NCBI GenBank assembly: GCA_002314055.1
Contig: DCBP01000026.1
Coordinates: 1-32,122 of the forward strand
Source: Prevotella sp. UBA1104
GTDB taxonomy: Bacteria; Bacteroidota; Bacteroidia; Bacteroidales; Bacteroidaceae
Direction of reading: 5' to 3'
DNA length: 32,122 nt
Shown: positions 1 through 6,951 of the stretch, piece after piece
Layout of the letters: each line of letters opens with the position of its first letter
Position numbering within the stretch: position 1 is the stretch's first letter
Notes under the pieces: generated by a model
The model's database searches: none
What the model saw: only the letters and a program-made list of their open reading frames with translations
What the model was told of the DNA's origin: nothing
Program-made: the position numbers and the translations under genes

Positions 1-167
1 CTTTTTGATATTGTCTTACTGTCCGCATGGAAAATCCGTGATATCTGTGTAATCTGCGGGAAAATAATATCACTCCATTTTCCGGAAGAACCAATTTTAT
101 TTTGTCTAAATAGATGTTGTCTCATTCAAAAACCTTTTGCTTTTGATGGATTATCACTATAAAGTAT

Positions 168-175
168 TATATTTG
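168..175 (+). promoter_or_regulatory. -7 promoter element upstream of the ORF6N gene
   Basis: TATATTTG matches the Bacteroidetes -7 consensus TAnnTTTG. A TTTG at 142-145 lies 22 bp upstream and could serve as the -33 element, a slightly long spacing. Transcription would start near 182, about 17 nt before the ATG at 199. Assigned by pattern only. Confidence 0.5.
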
Positions 176-231
176 TGGCGTAAATAAAGAATGTAACAAT
201 GGCAAATAACACAGGACATCAATATAAAGGC

Positions 232-257
232 GAACTGGTCACAAATTGTGACCGGTT
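232..257. repeat. Intragenic palindrome, copy 1
   Basis: The core is GGTCACAA, one A, then TTGTGACC (237-253), a perfect 8+1+8 palindrome. Flanking AACT and CGGTT extend it to near 12-bp arms with one T/G mismatch. It encodes ELVTNCDRL near the N-terminus of the ORF6N protein. A second, compensatorily changed copy lies at 454-479. Confidence 0.85.
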
Positions 258-453
258 ACAAAATAATGAGGTTATAGTTGCCACTCCTATAGAAAGTCGG
301 ATAATGTCAATTCGTGGAAAGCAGATTATGATAGACAGAGACTTAGCTGAACTTTATGGTGTGGAGACCAAAAGATTAAATGAAGCCGTAAAGCGTAACA
401 TAGAGCGTTTCCCAGAACGTTTTCGTTTCCAACTGACTAAAGAGGAAATGGCT

Positions 454-479
454 GAACTGGTCGCAAATTGCGACCGGTT
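454..479. repeat. Intragenic palindrome, copy 2
   Basis: The core is GGTCGCAA, one A, then TTGCGACC (459-475), again a perfect palindrome. Compared with copy 1, one base in the left arm (A to G) is matched by the complementary change (T to C) in the right arm, so pairing is kept. It encodes ELVANCDRF. The spacing between copies is 222 bp, so both stand in the same reading frame. Confidence 0.85.
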
Positions 480-1249
480 CAATAGCTTGAAACACTCAAC
501 AGCTCGCTCGTATGCTTTCACGGAACAGGGAGTGGCTATGCTCTCCACGGTTCTCAGAAGTGAGACAGCAATTCGTGTGAGCATACGTATTATGGATGCA
601 TTTGTTGCAATGAGACGTTTCATGACGACAAACGCAGAAGTTTTCCAACGGCTTTCAACGATGGAATATCACCAATTGGAAATGCAAGAACATCAGCAAG
701 AAACAGACAAGCGTATTGATGAGGTGTTCCGCAGATTGGACGGGGGGAATGCGAAGCCGAAGCAGGGTGTTTTCTATAATGGGCAAATTTATGATGCCTA
801 TACTTTTGTGTAAGATTTGATTAAGAGTGCGAAGAAGAGAATCATTCTTATTGACAACTATGTGGACGAAACTGTACTGACATTGCTTGATAAAAGAGAA
901 GAAAGTGTATCTGCTGTCATCTATACTCAGCAGATTAGTCGTCAGTTCCAGCTTGACATTGACCGTCATAACGCCCAATATGCACCGATTGATGTCGAAA
1001 CTTTCCGCCTATCACACGACCGCTTTCTCTGCATAGACGATGATGTATATCATATAGGGGCTTCCATCAAGGACTTGGGTAAAAAGTGGTTTGGCTTCTC
1101 AAAGATGGAGATACTCACACCTAACGAATTGGTGGAGCGAATAAACAGAGGGTAATCTGCGAATTGGGTGAATTGATTCCGTATTTTCAAATACGACCTT
1201 CAATGCATTAGCAGAACATGGCAACAAGTTTTGCTGCTGTATTTTTGAA

Positions 1250-1381
1250 AATAAAAAACTCACGCTCGGCAATCTGAAAGTAAACTTTCATTGCGCTCGC
1301 TTAATCGTTTTTTTGAATAAAAAACTCACGCTCGGCAATCTGAAAGTAAACTTTCATTGCGCTCGCTTAATCGTTTTTTTG
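1250..1381. repeat. Two perfect tandem copies of a 66-bp unit
   Basis: The copies are 1250-1315 and 1316-1381 and are identical base for base. Each contains a hairpin, GCAAT-CT-GAAAGT-AA-ACTTTC-ATTGC (1269-1294 in copy 1, 1335-1360 in copy 2), and ends in CG followed by seven T and a G. A partial third start (CATAAAAAT) follows at 1382. The repeat fills the spacer between the ORF6N relic and the ior promoter. The T7 runs lie 13 nt after the hairpins, which is too far for a classic intrinsic terminator. It may belong to a dispersed family, which cannot be tested from one window. Confidence 0.9.
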
Positions 1382-1393
1382 CATAAAAATAAG

Positions 1394-1431
1394 TTTTTAC
1401 TTGTTTTAAATCAAGTAAAAATATATATTTG
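1394..1431 (+). promoter_or_regulatory. Promoter and operator-like inverted repeat of the ior operon
   Basis: The -7 element TATATTTG is at 1424-1431 and a -33 TTG is at 1401-1403, spacer 20 bp. A perfect 10-bp inverted repeat, TTTTTACTTG (1394-1403) and CAAGTAAAAA (1412-1421) with an 8-bp centre, overlaps the -33 element and fills the spacer, as an operator for a dimeric repressor would. The ATG of iorA is at 1458, giving a leader of roughly 20 nt. Confidence 0.65.
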
Positions 1432-1457
1432 CACCATAATTAAAAACCTTTACCTAT

Positions 1458-3050
1458 ATGGATGAAAAACTATTGCTACTTGGCGACGAGGCTATAGCCC
1501 TGGGAGCCATTCACGCAGGACTTTCGGGAGTATACGCTTACCCCGGAACTCCATCTACTGAAATTACAGAGTATATTCAAGGCAACCCGTTGGCAGCAGA
1601 GAGAAAAATACACTGCCGGTGGTCGGCAAACGAGAAAACCGCAATGGAGGAAGCACTCGGAATGTCGTATATGGGAAAGCGAGCCATGGTCTGCATGAAG
1701 CATGTGGGAATGAACGTGTGTGCCGACGCTTTCGTGAATTCCGCCATGACGGGAACAAACGGCGGACTCGTGGTGGTGGCTGCCGACGACCCCTCGATGC
1801 ACTCCTCGCAGAACGAGCAAGACTCCAGGTTCTACGGTAAGTTTGCCATGGTGCCCGTGTTTGAACCTTCTTCACAACAGGAGGTGTATGACATGATGAA
1901 AGACGCCTTCGCCATGTCGGAACGATACAAAGTGCCCGTGGTGTTGAGGATGGTTACGAGAATGGCACACTCGCGCGCCGTGGTAGAGACGGCAGAGGTG
2001 AGGGCGCAAAACCCTATGTCGTATCCCTCGAACCCGAAAGACTGGGTGTTGCTGCCGGCTGTGGCACGCAAACGCAACGTTCGCCTTACAGGGATGCAGA
2101 AGGACTTCGTGGAAGAGGCGGAAAACTCAAAATACAACAAGCTTGTTGACGGCATGGACAAGTCGCTCGGCATCATAGCCTGCGGAATAGCCTACAACTA
2201 TCTTATGGAGCATTTCAAGGACGGGTGCCCCTATCCGGTGCTCAAAGTGTCGCAATATCCGCTGCCGGTAAAGATGATAAGACAGCTTGCCCGGGAGTGC
2301 GACGCCCTGCTCGTGCTCGAAGACGGACAACCCGTGGTGGAAGAGATGCTGCGCGGAGTGTTGGAGCAGAACATTACGATAAAGGGCAGACTCTCGGGCG
2401 ATGTGCCGCGCACAGGAGAGCTTACCCCCGACAATATCATATCGGCTCTCGGACTGAAAGACGAAGAAGTGTTCCCGGCAAGCGAACTCGTAGTGCCGCG
2501 TCCGCCGGCATTGTGTCAGGGCTGCGGCCACCGCTTTATGTATGAGGCACTCAACAATGTGTTGAAAGAATACAACAACAGCAGGGTGTTCGGCGACATC
2601 GGATGCTACACGCTCGGATTCCTTCCGCCATACCAGGCGCTGCACTCCGTGGTAGACATGGGAGCCTCGATAACGATGGCAAAGGGAGCGGCAGATGCCG
2701 GACAGTATCCGTCGGTTGCCGTGATCGGCGACTCCACATTCACTCATTCCGGAATGACCGGACTGCTCGATGCCGTAAACGAGAAGTCGAACATCGTGGT
2801 CGTCATCTCCGACAACCTCACCACGGGAATGACCGGCGGACAGGACTCTGCCGGAACGGGAAGGATAGAGAGCATCTGTCGCGGCATCGGCGTGGAACCG
2901 GAACATGTAAGAGTGGTCGTTCCGCTGCCGCAGAACATGAAGGAGATGGAAGACGTGATACGTCAGGAGATTAGATATACCGGAGTGAGCGTGGTTATCC
3001 CGCGCCGCGAATGCATACAGACGGCTCGCCGCCACAACAAGAAAAAATAA
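1458..3050 (+). CDS. iorA: Indolepyruvate:ferredoxin oxidoreductase, alpha subunit
   Basis: A 530-aa cytoplasmic enzyme subunit that, with IorB, would oxidatively decarboxylate arylpyruvates (indolepyruvate, phenylpyruvate) to arylacetyl-CoA using thiamine diphosphate. The N-terminal pyrimidine-binding half opens with LLGDEAIALGAIHAGLSG and YPGTPSTEI. The C-terminal TPP-binding half has CQGCGHR at about residues 353-359, GDIGCYTLG near 379 and GDSTFTHSG at 424-432, followed by the Asn of VVVISDN. The protein stops shortly after VSVVIPRRECI. Archaeal IorA is about 600-650 aa and ends in a ferredoxin-like domain with two CxxCxxC clusters; no such cysteines are present here. The gene starts a tight operon (14 bp before iorB), preceded by a clear promoter. 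Confidence 0.9.
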   Translation: MDEKLLLLGDEAIALGAIHAGLSGVYAYPGTPSTEITEYIQGNPLAAERKIHCRWSANEKTAMEEALGMSYMGKRAMVCMKHVGMNVCADAFVNSAMTGTNGGLVVVAADDPSMHSSQNEQDSRFYGKFAMVPVFEPSSQQEVYDMMKDAFAMSERYKVPVVLRMVTRMAHSRAVVETAEVRAQNPMSYPSNPKDWVLLPAVARKRNVRLTGMQKDFVEEAENSKYNKLVDGMDKSLGIIACGIAYNYLMEHFKDGCPYPVLKVSQYPLPVKMIRQLARECDALLVLEDGQPVVEEMLRGVLEQNITIKGRLSGDVPRTGELTPDNIISALGLKDEEVFPASELVVPRPPALCQGCGHRFMYEALNNVLKEYNNSRVFGDIGCYTLGFLPPYQALHSVVDMGASITMAKGAADAGQYPSVAVIGDSTFTHSGMTGLLDAVNEKSNIVVVISDNLTTGMTGGQDSAGTGRIESICRGIGVEPEHVRVVVPLPQNMKEMEDVIRQEIRYTGVSVVIPRRECIQTARRHNKKK

Positions 3051-3064
3051 GGAGGACGCATATT

Positions 3065-3652
3065 ATGAATACAGATATCATTCTTTCGGGAGTGGGAGGA
3101 CAGGGCATCCTCTCCATTGCCACCATTATAGGAGCAGCCGCCATAAAGGAGAACCTTTATATCAAGCAGGCAGAGGTGCACGGCATGAGTCAGCGCGGCG
3201 GCGACGTGCAGTCTAACCTGCGCATCAGTTCGGAACCGATTGCCAGCGACCTCATCCCCCTGGGCAAGGCAGACCTCATCATCTCGCTCGAACCGATGGA
3301 GGCGATGCGCTATCTGCCGTATCTGAAAAAAGAGGGATGGATTATCACCAACACCGCCCCGTTTGTCAATATCCCGAACTATCCGGAACTCGACACCCTG
3401 CTGCAGAGCATCAAGGCTATCGACCATCATGTATCGCTCGATGTGGACAAGATTGCCAAGGAGGTTGCCTCGCCACGCTGTGCAAACATAGTGTTGCTTG
3501 GTGCTGCCTCGCCGTTCCTCGGTATCGAGGTGGAGAAGATAGAACAGGGCATACGCAGCGTGTTCTCACGTAAGGGCGACGCCATAGTGGAAATGAATCT
3601 CAAGGCATTCCGTGCCGGACTTGCCGTGGCTGACGAACACATAAAAAAGTAA
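3065..3652 (+). CDS. iorB: Indolepyruvate:ferredoxin oxidoreductase, beta subunit
   Basis: A 195-aa gamma-type subunit of the 2-oxoacid oxidoreductase family. It starts with DIILSGVGGQGILSIATIIG, the glycine-rich signature of the family, and carries VHGMSQRGGDVQSNLRI, typical of IorB. The ATG at 3065 was chosen over an in-frame upstream ATG at 3011 because the latter lies inside iorA, and because GGAGGA at 3051-3056 is a strong ribosome-binding site at correct spacing. Such a clear Shine-Dalgarno site is uncommon in this window. It partners IorA and lies 14 bp after it and 6 bp before the aminotransferase gene, so the three are almost certainly cotranscribed. Confidence 0.9.
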   Translation: MNTDIILSGVGGQGILSIATIIGAAAIKENLYIKQAEVHGMSQRGGDVQSNLRISSEPIASDLIPLGKADLIISLEPMEAMRYLPYLKKEGWIITNTAPFVNIPNYPELDTLLQSIKAIDHHVSLDVDKIAKEVASPRCANIVLLGAASPFLGIEVEKIEQGIRSVFSRKGDAIVEMNLKAFRAGLAVADEHIKK

Positions 3653-3658
3653 TGGCTT

Positions 3659-4966
3659 ATGAATATTCCGTTTGACAAGAAAACCGTTGATGACGTGCTC
3701 GAGAAAATGCACATCCCGTCGGTGGGGAATGCTACGATACGACAGACTGTAGCCCTCTCTGAAGAACTGGAAAAGATTACCGGACAGAAGTTTGTGCATC
3801 TCGAAATGGGATCGCCGGGACTGGAGGCGAGCCGCATAGGAATAGAGGCACAGAAGGAGGCGCTCGACAATGGCGTGGCAAACAAATATCCTAACATCGC
3901 CGGTATCGCTCCGCTGAAAAGAGAGGCGTCGCGCTTCGTAAAGGCATTTCTCGATATCGACGTAAAGCCCGACGGCTGCGTGCCTACGGTGGGGTCGATG
4001 ATGGGCACCTTCGCCTCGTTTATCGTTACCACGCATCTCTGTCGGGAAAAAGACACGATACTGTTTATCAATCCGGGTTTCTCCGTGCAGCCGCTTCAGG
4101 CAAAGGTCTTGGGATACAAACGCGACACGTTTGACGTGTACAACTACCGTGGCGAGAAACTGCGCGAAGAACTGGAGCGCCATCTTGAAAAGGGAAACAT
4201 CGCCGCTATCCTGTATTCCAACCCGAACAACCCTTCGTGGGTATGCTTCACGGAGGAGGAACTGCAATATATCGGTGAACTTGCCACGAAATATGATGCC
4301 GTGGTTATCGAAGACCTTGCTTATCTCGGTATGGACTCAAGGAAGTATATCGGAAAACCTTTCGAGCCGCCATATCAGAGTACGGTGGCGCGCTATACCG
4401 ACAATTACATGCTTATGCTCTCGGCATCAAAGATTTTCAGCTATGCCGGAGAGCGGGTGGCAACGGTGGCGATAAGCAACAAACTCTACGACAGGGCTTA
4501 TCCATATCTGAAGGAGACTCTTGGCATGGACACTCTCGGCAGGGCTTTTATTTATACCATATTGTATACTCTCTCGTCTGGCGTATGCCATTCGGCACAA
4601 TGCGCTCTTGCCGCTATGTATAAGGCGGCATGCGACGGACAGCTGGATTTCGTTACCGAAAACAGAGAATATGCGCGTCGCGCGGCAAAGCTGAAAGAGG
4701 TGTTCCTGCGCCACGGCTTCCATATCGTCTACGACAAAGACCTTGACCAGGACGTTAGCGACGGGTTCTTCTTTACCATCGGCAGAAAGGGATTTTCGGG
4801 AGATGACCTTCTTGCCGAACTCGTGCGCTATGGCGTGGCGGCAATATCGCTCCGCACTACGGGTAGCGAGCAGCAGGGAATACGTGTGTGCACGTCGATG
4901 CTTCGGGATGAGCATTATCCTTTGCTCGACGAACGACTGGAGGTGTTCGACCGGAATGAAGAGTGA
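3659..4966 (+). CDS. PLP-dependent class I/II aminotransferase
   Basis: A 435-aa fold-type I aminotransferase. The PLP lysine is K258 in SASKIFSYAGERVA, the NPNNPSWVC motif lies near residue 188, and EDLAYLGMD supplies the cofactor-binding Asp and Tyr. It starts 6 bp after iorB. In this operon it most plausibly deaminates aromatic amino acids to the arylpyruvates used by IorAB; substrate choice is inferred from context only. Its stop codon TGA (4964-4966) lies inside a 7-bp tandem repeat array, so the last residues (RNEE) are encoded by repeat sequence. Slippage of the array could therefore change the extreme C-terminus. Confidence 0.88.
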   Translation: MNIPFDKKTVDDVLEKMHIPSVGNATIRQTVALSEELEKITGQKFVHLEMGSPGLEASRIGIEAQKEALDNGVANKYPNIAGIAPLKREASRFVKAFLDIDVKPDGCVPTVGSMMGTFASFIVTTHLCREKDTILFINPGFSVQPLQAKVLGYKRDTFDVYNYRGEKLREELERHLEKGNIAAILYSNPNNPSWVCFTEEELQYIGELATKYDAVVIEDLAYLGMDSRKYIGKPFEPPYQSTVARYTDNYMLMLSASKIFSYAGERVATVAISNKLYDRAYPYLKETLGMDTLGRAFIYTILYTLSSGVCHSAQCALAAMYKAACDGQLDFVTENREYARRAAKLKEVFLRHGFHIVYDKDLDQDVSDGFFFTIGRKGFSGDDLLAELVRYGVAAISLRTTGSEQQGIRVCTSMLRDEHYPLLDERLEVFDRNEE

Positions 4967-5058
4967 AGAATGAAGAGTGAAGAATGAAGAATGAAGAATG
5001 AAGAATGAAGAATGAAGAATGAAGAGTGAAGAATGAAGAATGAAGAGTGAAGAATGAA
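4954..5058. repeat. 15 tandem copies of a 7-bp unit (GAATGAA / GAGTGAA)
   Basis: Fifteen back-to-back heptamers: eleven GAATGAA and four GAGTGAA (at 4961, 4975, 5024 and 5045). The array starts inside the aminotransferase gene and runs into the spacer before the CoA-transferase gene. The unit GAATGAA is the reverse complement of TTCATTC, which occurs in several copies at 5101-5178, so the transcript could fold back on itself. Confidence 0.95.
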
Positions 5059-5122
5059 AGTTACCTTTATTTCTCATTTCCGTACAAAAAGAGTAAACAA
5101 CATTCTTCATTTCGCTGAGCAT

Positions 5123-5184
5123 AGCGAAGCAATTCTTCATTCTTCATTAAAAAAGCGAAGCAATTCTTCATTCTTCATTAAAAA
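5123..5184. repeat. Two tandem copies of a 31-bp unit carrying TTCATTC
   Basis: Copies at 5123-5153 and 5154-5184 each read AGCGAAGCAATTCTTC, then ATTCTTCATT, then an A run. They contain the reverse complement of the heptamer array upstream. TTCGCT at 5111-5116 also pairs with AGCGAA at 5123-5128. The A run ends just before the ATG at 5197 of the CoA-transferase gene, so any fold-back here lies next to its ribosome-binding region. Confidence 0.9.
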
Positions 5185-5196
5185 AAAGTTTAGAAA

Positions 5197-6495
5197 ATGA
5201 AACCGAATTATGTATCTGCCGCCGAAGCGGCAAAACTGATAAAGAGCCACGACCGTGTGTTTATACAAGGCAGCACTTCGATACCGGAGGTGCTGATAGA
5301 CGCCATAACGGCTCGTGGCAAGGAACTTGAGGGCGTGGAGATGTATTCTGCCTTTGCCATAGGCAGAAGGGATGCCCCGTATGCCACTACGGAACTGCGC
5401 GACAGCTTCATACCGCGCAGCTTGTTTATCGCCAACAGCATACGTAAGGCGGTAGACCGTGGCGAGGCACAGATCATTCCGTGTTTCCTCGGTGAGGTGC
5501 CGGCTCTCTTCCGCGAGGGGTATCTGCCGCTCGATGTAACGCTGCTCAATGTTTCGCCGCCAAACAAAGAAGGATATTGCAGTTATGGAGTGTCGGCAGA
5601 CCTTGCCTTTAGTGCTGCGGAATGTTCAAAGACTATCATCGCCCAGGTGAACAAACAGATGCCGTTTTCGTATGGCGACCCACTTATACACATCGATGAC
5701 ATCGATGCCTGTGTGGAGGTGGACGACCCGTTGGTGGAGGTGCCTACGGCGGTGCCTAACGAGAAGGAGAAGAAAATAGGACAGTTTATCGCCGAACTTA
5801 TCCCCGACGGGGCAACGCTGCAGATTGGCGTGGGCGGAATACCGAATGCCGTGCTCAACGGACTCAGAGACCATAAGAACCTCGGACTGCACACGGAAGC
5901 CATGACCGACGGAGTGTTGCCGCTGATAAAGAGCGGAGTGATAAACAACTCGCAGAAAGTGGTGATGCCGGGAAAGAGCGTTGCCTCGCTCGCCCTCGGG
6001 TCGAAGGCACTTTATGAGTATATGGACTATAACGAGGACATGATTTTCAAGGATGTGGCATGGACCAACGATCCGTTCCGCATTAGGCAGAACCCTAAGG
6101 TGATGTCGATAAATTCGGCTATCGAAGTAGACTTGACCGGACAGGTGTGTGCCGACTCCATCGGAACACGGCTCTTCTCTGGCGTTGGCGGACAGCACGA
6201 CTTTATGTATGGCGGAGCCTTGTCGGAAGGCGGAAAGACTTTCATCGCCATGACTGCCACGTCGGGCAAGGGAATATCAAAGATAAAACCGGTATTGACA
6301 GAAGGTGCAGGAGTGGTTACCACACGTTTCCAGACGCAGTATGTCGTTACGGAATATGGAGCAGCTTTCCTGAAAGGCAAGGACCTTGCACAGCGTGCCC
6401 ATGAACTGATACGCATCGCAGCTCCGGAATTCAGAGAGGAACTGGAGCGTGCCGCCTGTGAAAGGTTCGGCTACCGCTTCTTGAGAGAGAAATAG
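5197..6495 (+). CDS. Acetyl-CoA hydrolase/CoA-transferase family protein
   Basis: A 432-aa member of the acetyl-CoA hydrolase/4-hydroxybutyrate CoA-transferase family, of usual length. It shows FIQGSTSIPEVL near the N-terminus, LNVSPPNKEGYCSYGVS, the glycine-rich LQIGVGGIPNAVLNGL, the catalytic-glutamate region GLHTEAMTDG (E234 is the likely nucleophile) and YVVTEYGAAFLKGKDL near the C-terminus. Such enzymes move CoA between acyl groups or hydrolyse acyl-CoA. After aminotransferase and IorAB, the inferred job is to release arylacetate from arylacetyl-CoA, possibly passing CoA to acetate or succinate so the thioester energy is kept. It is separated from the upstream gene by 230 bp of repeats but shares the strand. 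It could equally act on short-chain acyl-CoA. Confidence 0.85.
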   Translation: MKPNYVSAAEAAKLIKSHDRVFIQGSTSIPEVLIDAITARGKELEGVEMYSAFAIGRRDAPYATTELRDSFIPRSLFIANSIRKAVDRGEAQIIPCFLGEVPALFREGYLPLDVTLLNVSPPNKEGYCSYGVSADLAFSAAECSKTIIAQVNKQMPFSYGDPLIHIDDIDACVEVDDPLVEVPTAVPNEKEKKIGQFIAELIPDGATLQIGVGGIPNAVLNGLRDHKNLGLHTEAMTDGVLPLIKSGVINNSQKVVMPGKSVASLALGSKALYEYMDYNEDMIFKDVAWTNDPFRIRQNPKVMSINSAIEVDLTGQVCADSIGTRLFSGVGGQHDFMYGGALSEGGKTFIAMTATSGKGISKIKPVLTEGAGVVTTRFQTQYVVTEYGAAFLKGKDLAQRAHELIRIAAPEFREELERAACERFGYRFLREK

Positions 6496-6530
6496 AATAT
6501 ACTTTAGCATAACTTTTATAGAACTTGCTT

Positions 6531-6587
6531 GCGTATCAGAAACAGAGTCGTTAAAGTAATGTCTCCGGTTTTTGATACGCATTTTTA
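6531..6587 (+). terminator. Hairpin terminator after the CoA-transferase gene
   Basis: The arms are GCGTATCAGAAAC (6531-6543) and GTTTTTGATACGC (6568-6580), 13 bp with one mismatch and a 24-nt loop, followed directly by ATTTTTAT. It lies 35 bp after the stop codon and would separate the ior operon from the MNT-HEPN cassette. Confidence 0.65.
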
Positions 6588-6618
6588 TATGAAGTTCGGA
6601 ATTTATTTGGTATTTTTG
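6587..6618 (+). repeat. 32-bp direct repeat, left copy (flanks MNT-HEPN cassette 1)
   Basis: This sequence is identical to 7336-7367, 749 bp away. Allowing one mismatch, the match extends leftward to 6582 (37 bp). It includes TATTTTTG (6611-6618), a match to TAnnTTTG, and TTTG at 6606-6609. Sequence on both sides of the two copies is unrelated. Confidence 0.95.
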
Positions 6619-6637
6619 TGATAATTATGTACATTTG
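6606..6637 (+). promoter_or_regulatory. Promoter of MNT-HEPN pair 1
   Basis: TTTG at 6606-6609 and TACATTTG at 6630-6637 are separated by 20 bp, a good Bacteroidetes promoter. The -33 element lies inside the left direct repeat while the -7 lies beyond it, so the promoter is a hybrid of repeat and cassette sequence. The ATG at 6658 is 20 bp downstream of the -7 element. Confidence 0.55.
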
Positions 6638-6657
6638 TGCATTAAATTTCTTCAGTT

Positions 6658-6951
6658 ATGGTAACACTAAAAGAATGCAAGGAAAAATTATCAATTTTCA
6701 AACAACATTCTGGAGAAAGTTTCGGAATTGTCAAACTCGGTATCTTCGGCTCTGTTGCAAGGGGGGAGAATACCGATGAGAGTGATGTGGATATTGTTGT
6801 AGAAATAAGAAATCCAACGCTTCTGCTTATGTTCGAATTACATAAAGCACTTGAGAAGCTTCTTCGTTGTAATGTAGATCTGATAAGGTTACGTAATACC
6901 TTGCGACCTATGCTGTTGGATAATATAAATAGGGAAGCAGTATATGTATAA
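6658..6951 (+). CDS. Minimal nucleotidyltransferase (MntA-like antitoxin)
   Basis: A 97-aa protein of the MNT branch of polymerase-beta-like nucleotidyltransferases. The active-site motif GSVARGENTDESDVDIVV has the GS and the two Asp of DxD, so it looks catalytically intact. Partnered MNT proteins can transfer AMP to a tyrosine of the cognate HEPN toxin and silence it; that is known for the MntA/HepT family and inferred here. Its stop overlaps the start of the HEPN gene by 8 bp, a typical toxin-antitoxin arrangement. The pair sits between 32-bp direct repeats and is more AT-rich than the ior operon, consistent with acquisition. Confidence 0.85.
   Translation: MVTLKECKEKLSIFKQHSGESFGIVKLGIFGSVARGENTDESDVDIVVEIRNPTLLLMFELHKALEKLLRCNVDLIRLRNTLRPMLLDNINREAVYV

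Larger units (their letters stand above)
199..1155 (+). pseudogene. ORF6N-domain DNA-binding protein gene interrupted by an in-frame TAA
   Basis: The first part (199-813, 204 aa) begins with a short leader, then an ORF6N domain at about residues 32-135, with the family signatures IMIDRDLAELYGVETK, RFPERFRFQLT and AFTEQGVAMLSTVL. After residue 204 a TAA at 811-813 stops translation. Reading continues in the same frame from 814 to the TAA at 1153-1155, giving a further 113 residues that include LIDNYVDETVLTLLDKR and DDDVYHIGASIKDLGKKWF. In Bacteroidetes ORF6N proteins of about 310-320 aa, as I recall them, these segments form one continuous C-terminal domain, so the two ORFs are one gene broken by a single nonsense codon. 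No frameshift is needed. The N-terminal DNA-binding part could still be made, and a TTG at 817 could in principle restart translation. ORF6N proteins are typical of phages and accessory DNA; the exact role is unknown. Confidence 0.8.

Noticed and set aside
2127..3035. 302-aa open frame on the minus strand opposite iorA
   Set aside because: It is antisense to a gene with clear TPP-enzyme motifs. The translation is low-information (His/Arg/Ser rich), matches no family, and is explained by the codon use of iorA.
3011..3064. Upstream ATG for iorB adding 18 residues
   Set aside because: It lies inside iorA and adds a non-homologous leader, whereas ATG 3065 has GGAGGA at ideal spacing and begins the conserved fold.
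4954..5058. Possible CRISPR array
   Set aside because: The units are 7 bp and contiguous with no spacers. The same reasoning excludes the 66-bp and 9-bp repeats.
4427..5140. 237-aa minus-strand frame with FILHSS-type repeats
   Set aside because: The repeated residues are just the heptamer array read on the other strand, and the rest is antisense to the aminotransferase gene.
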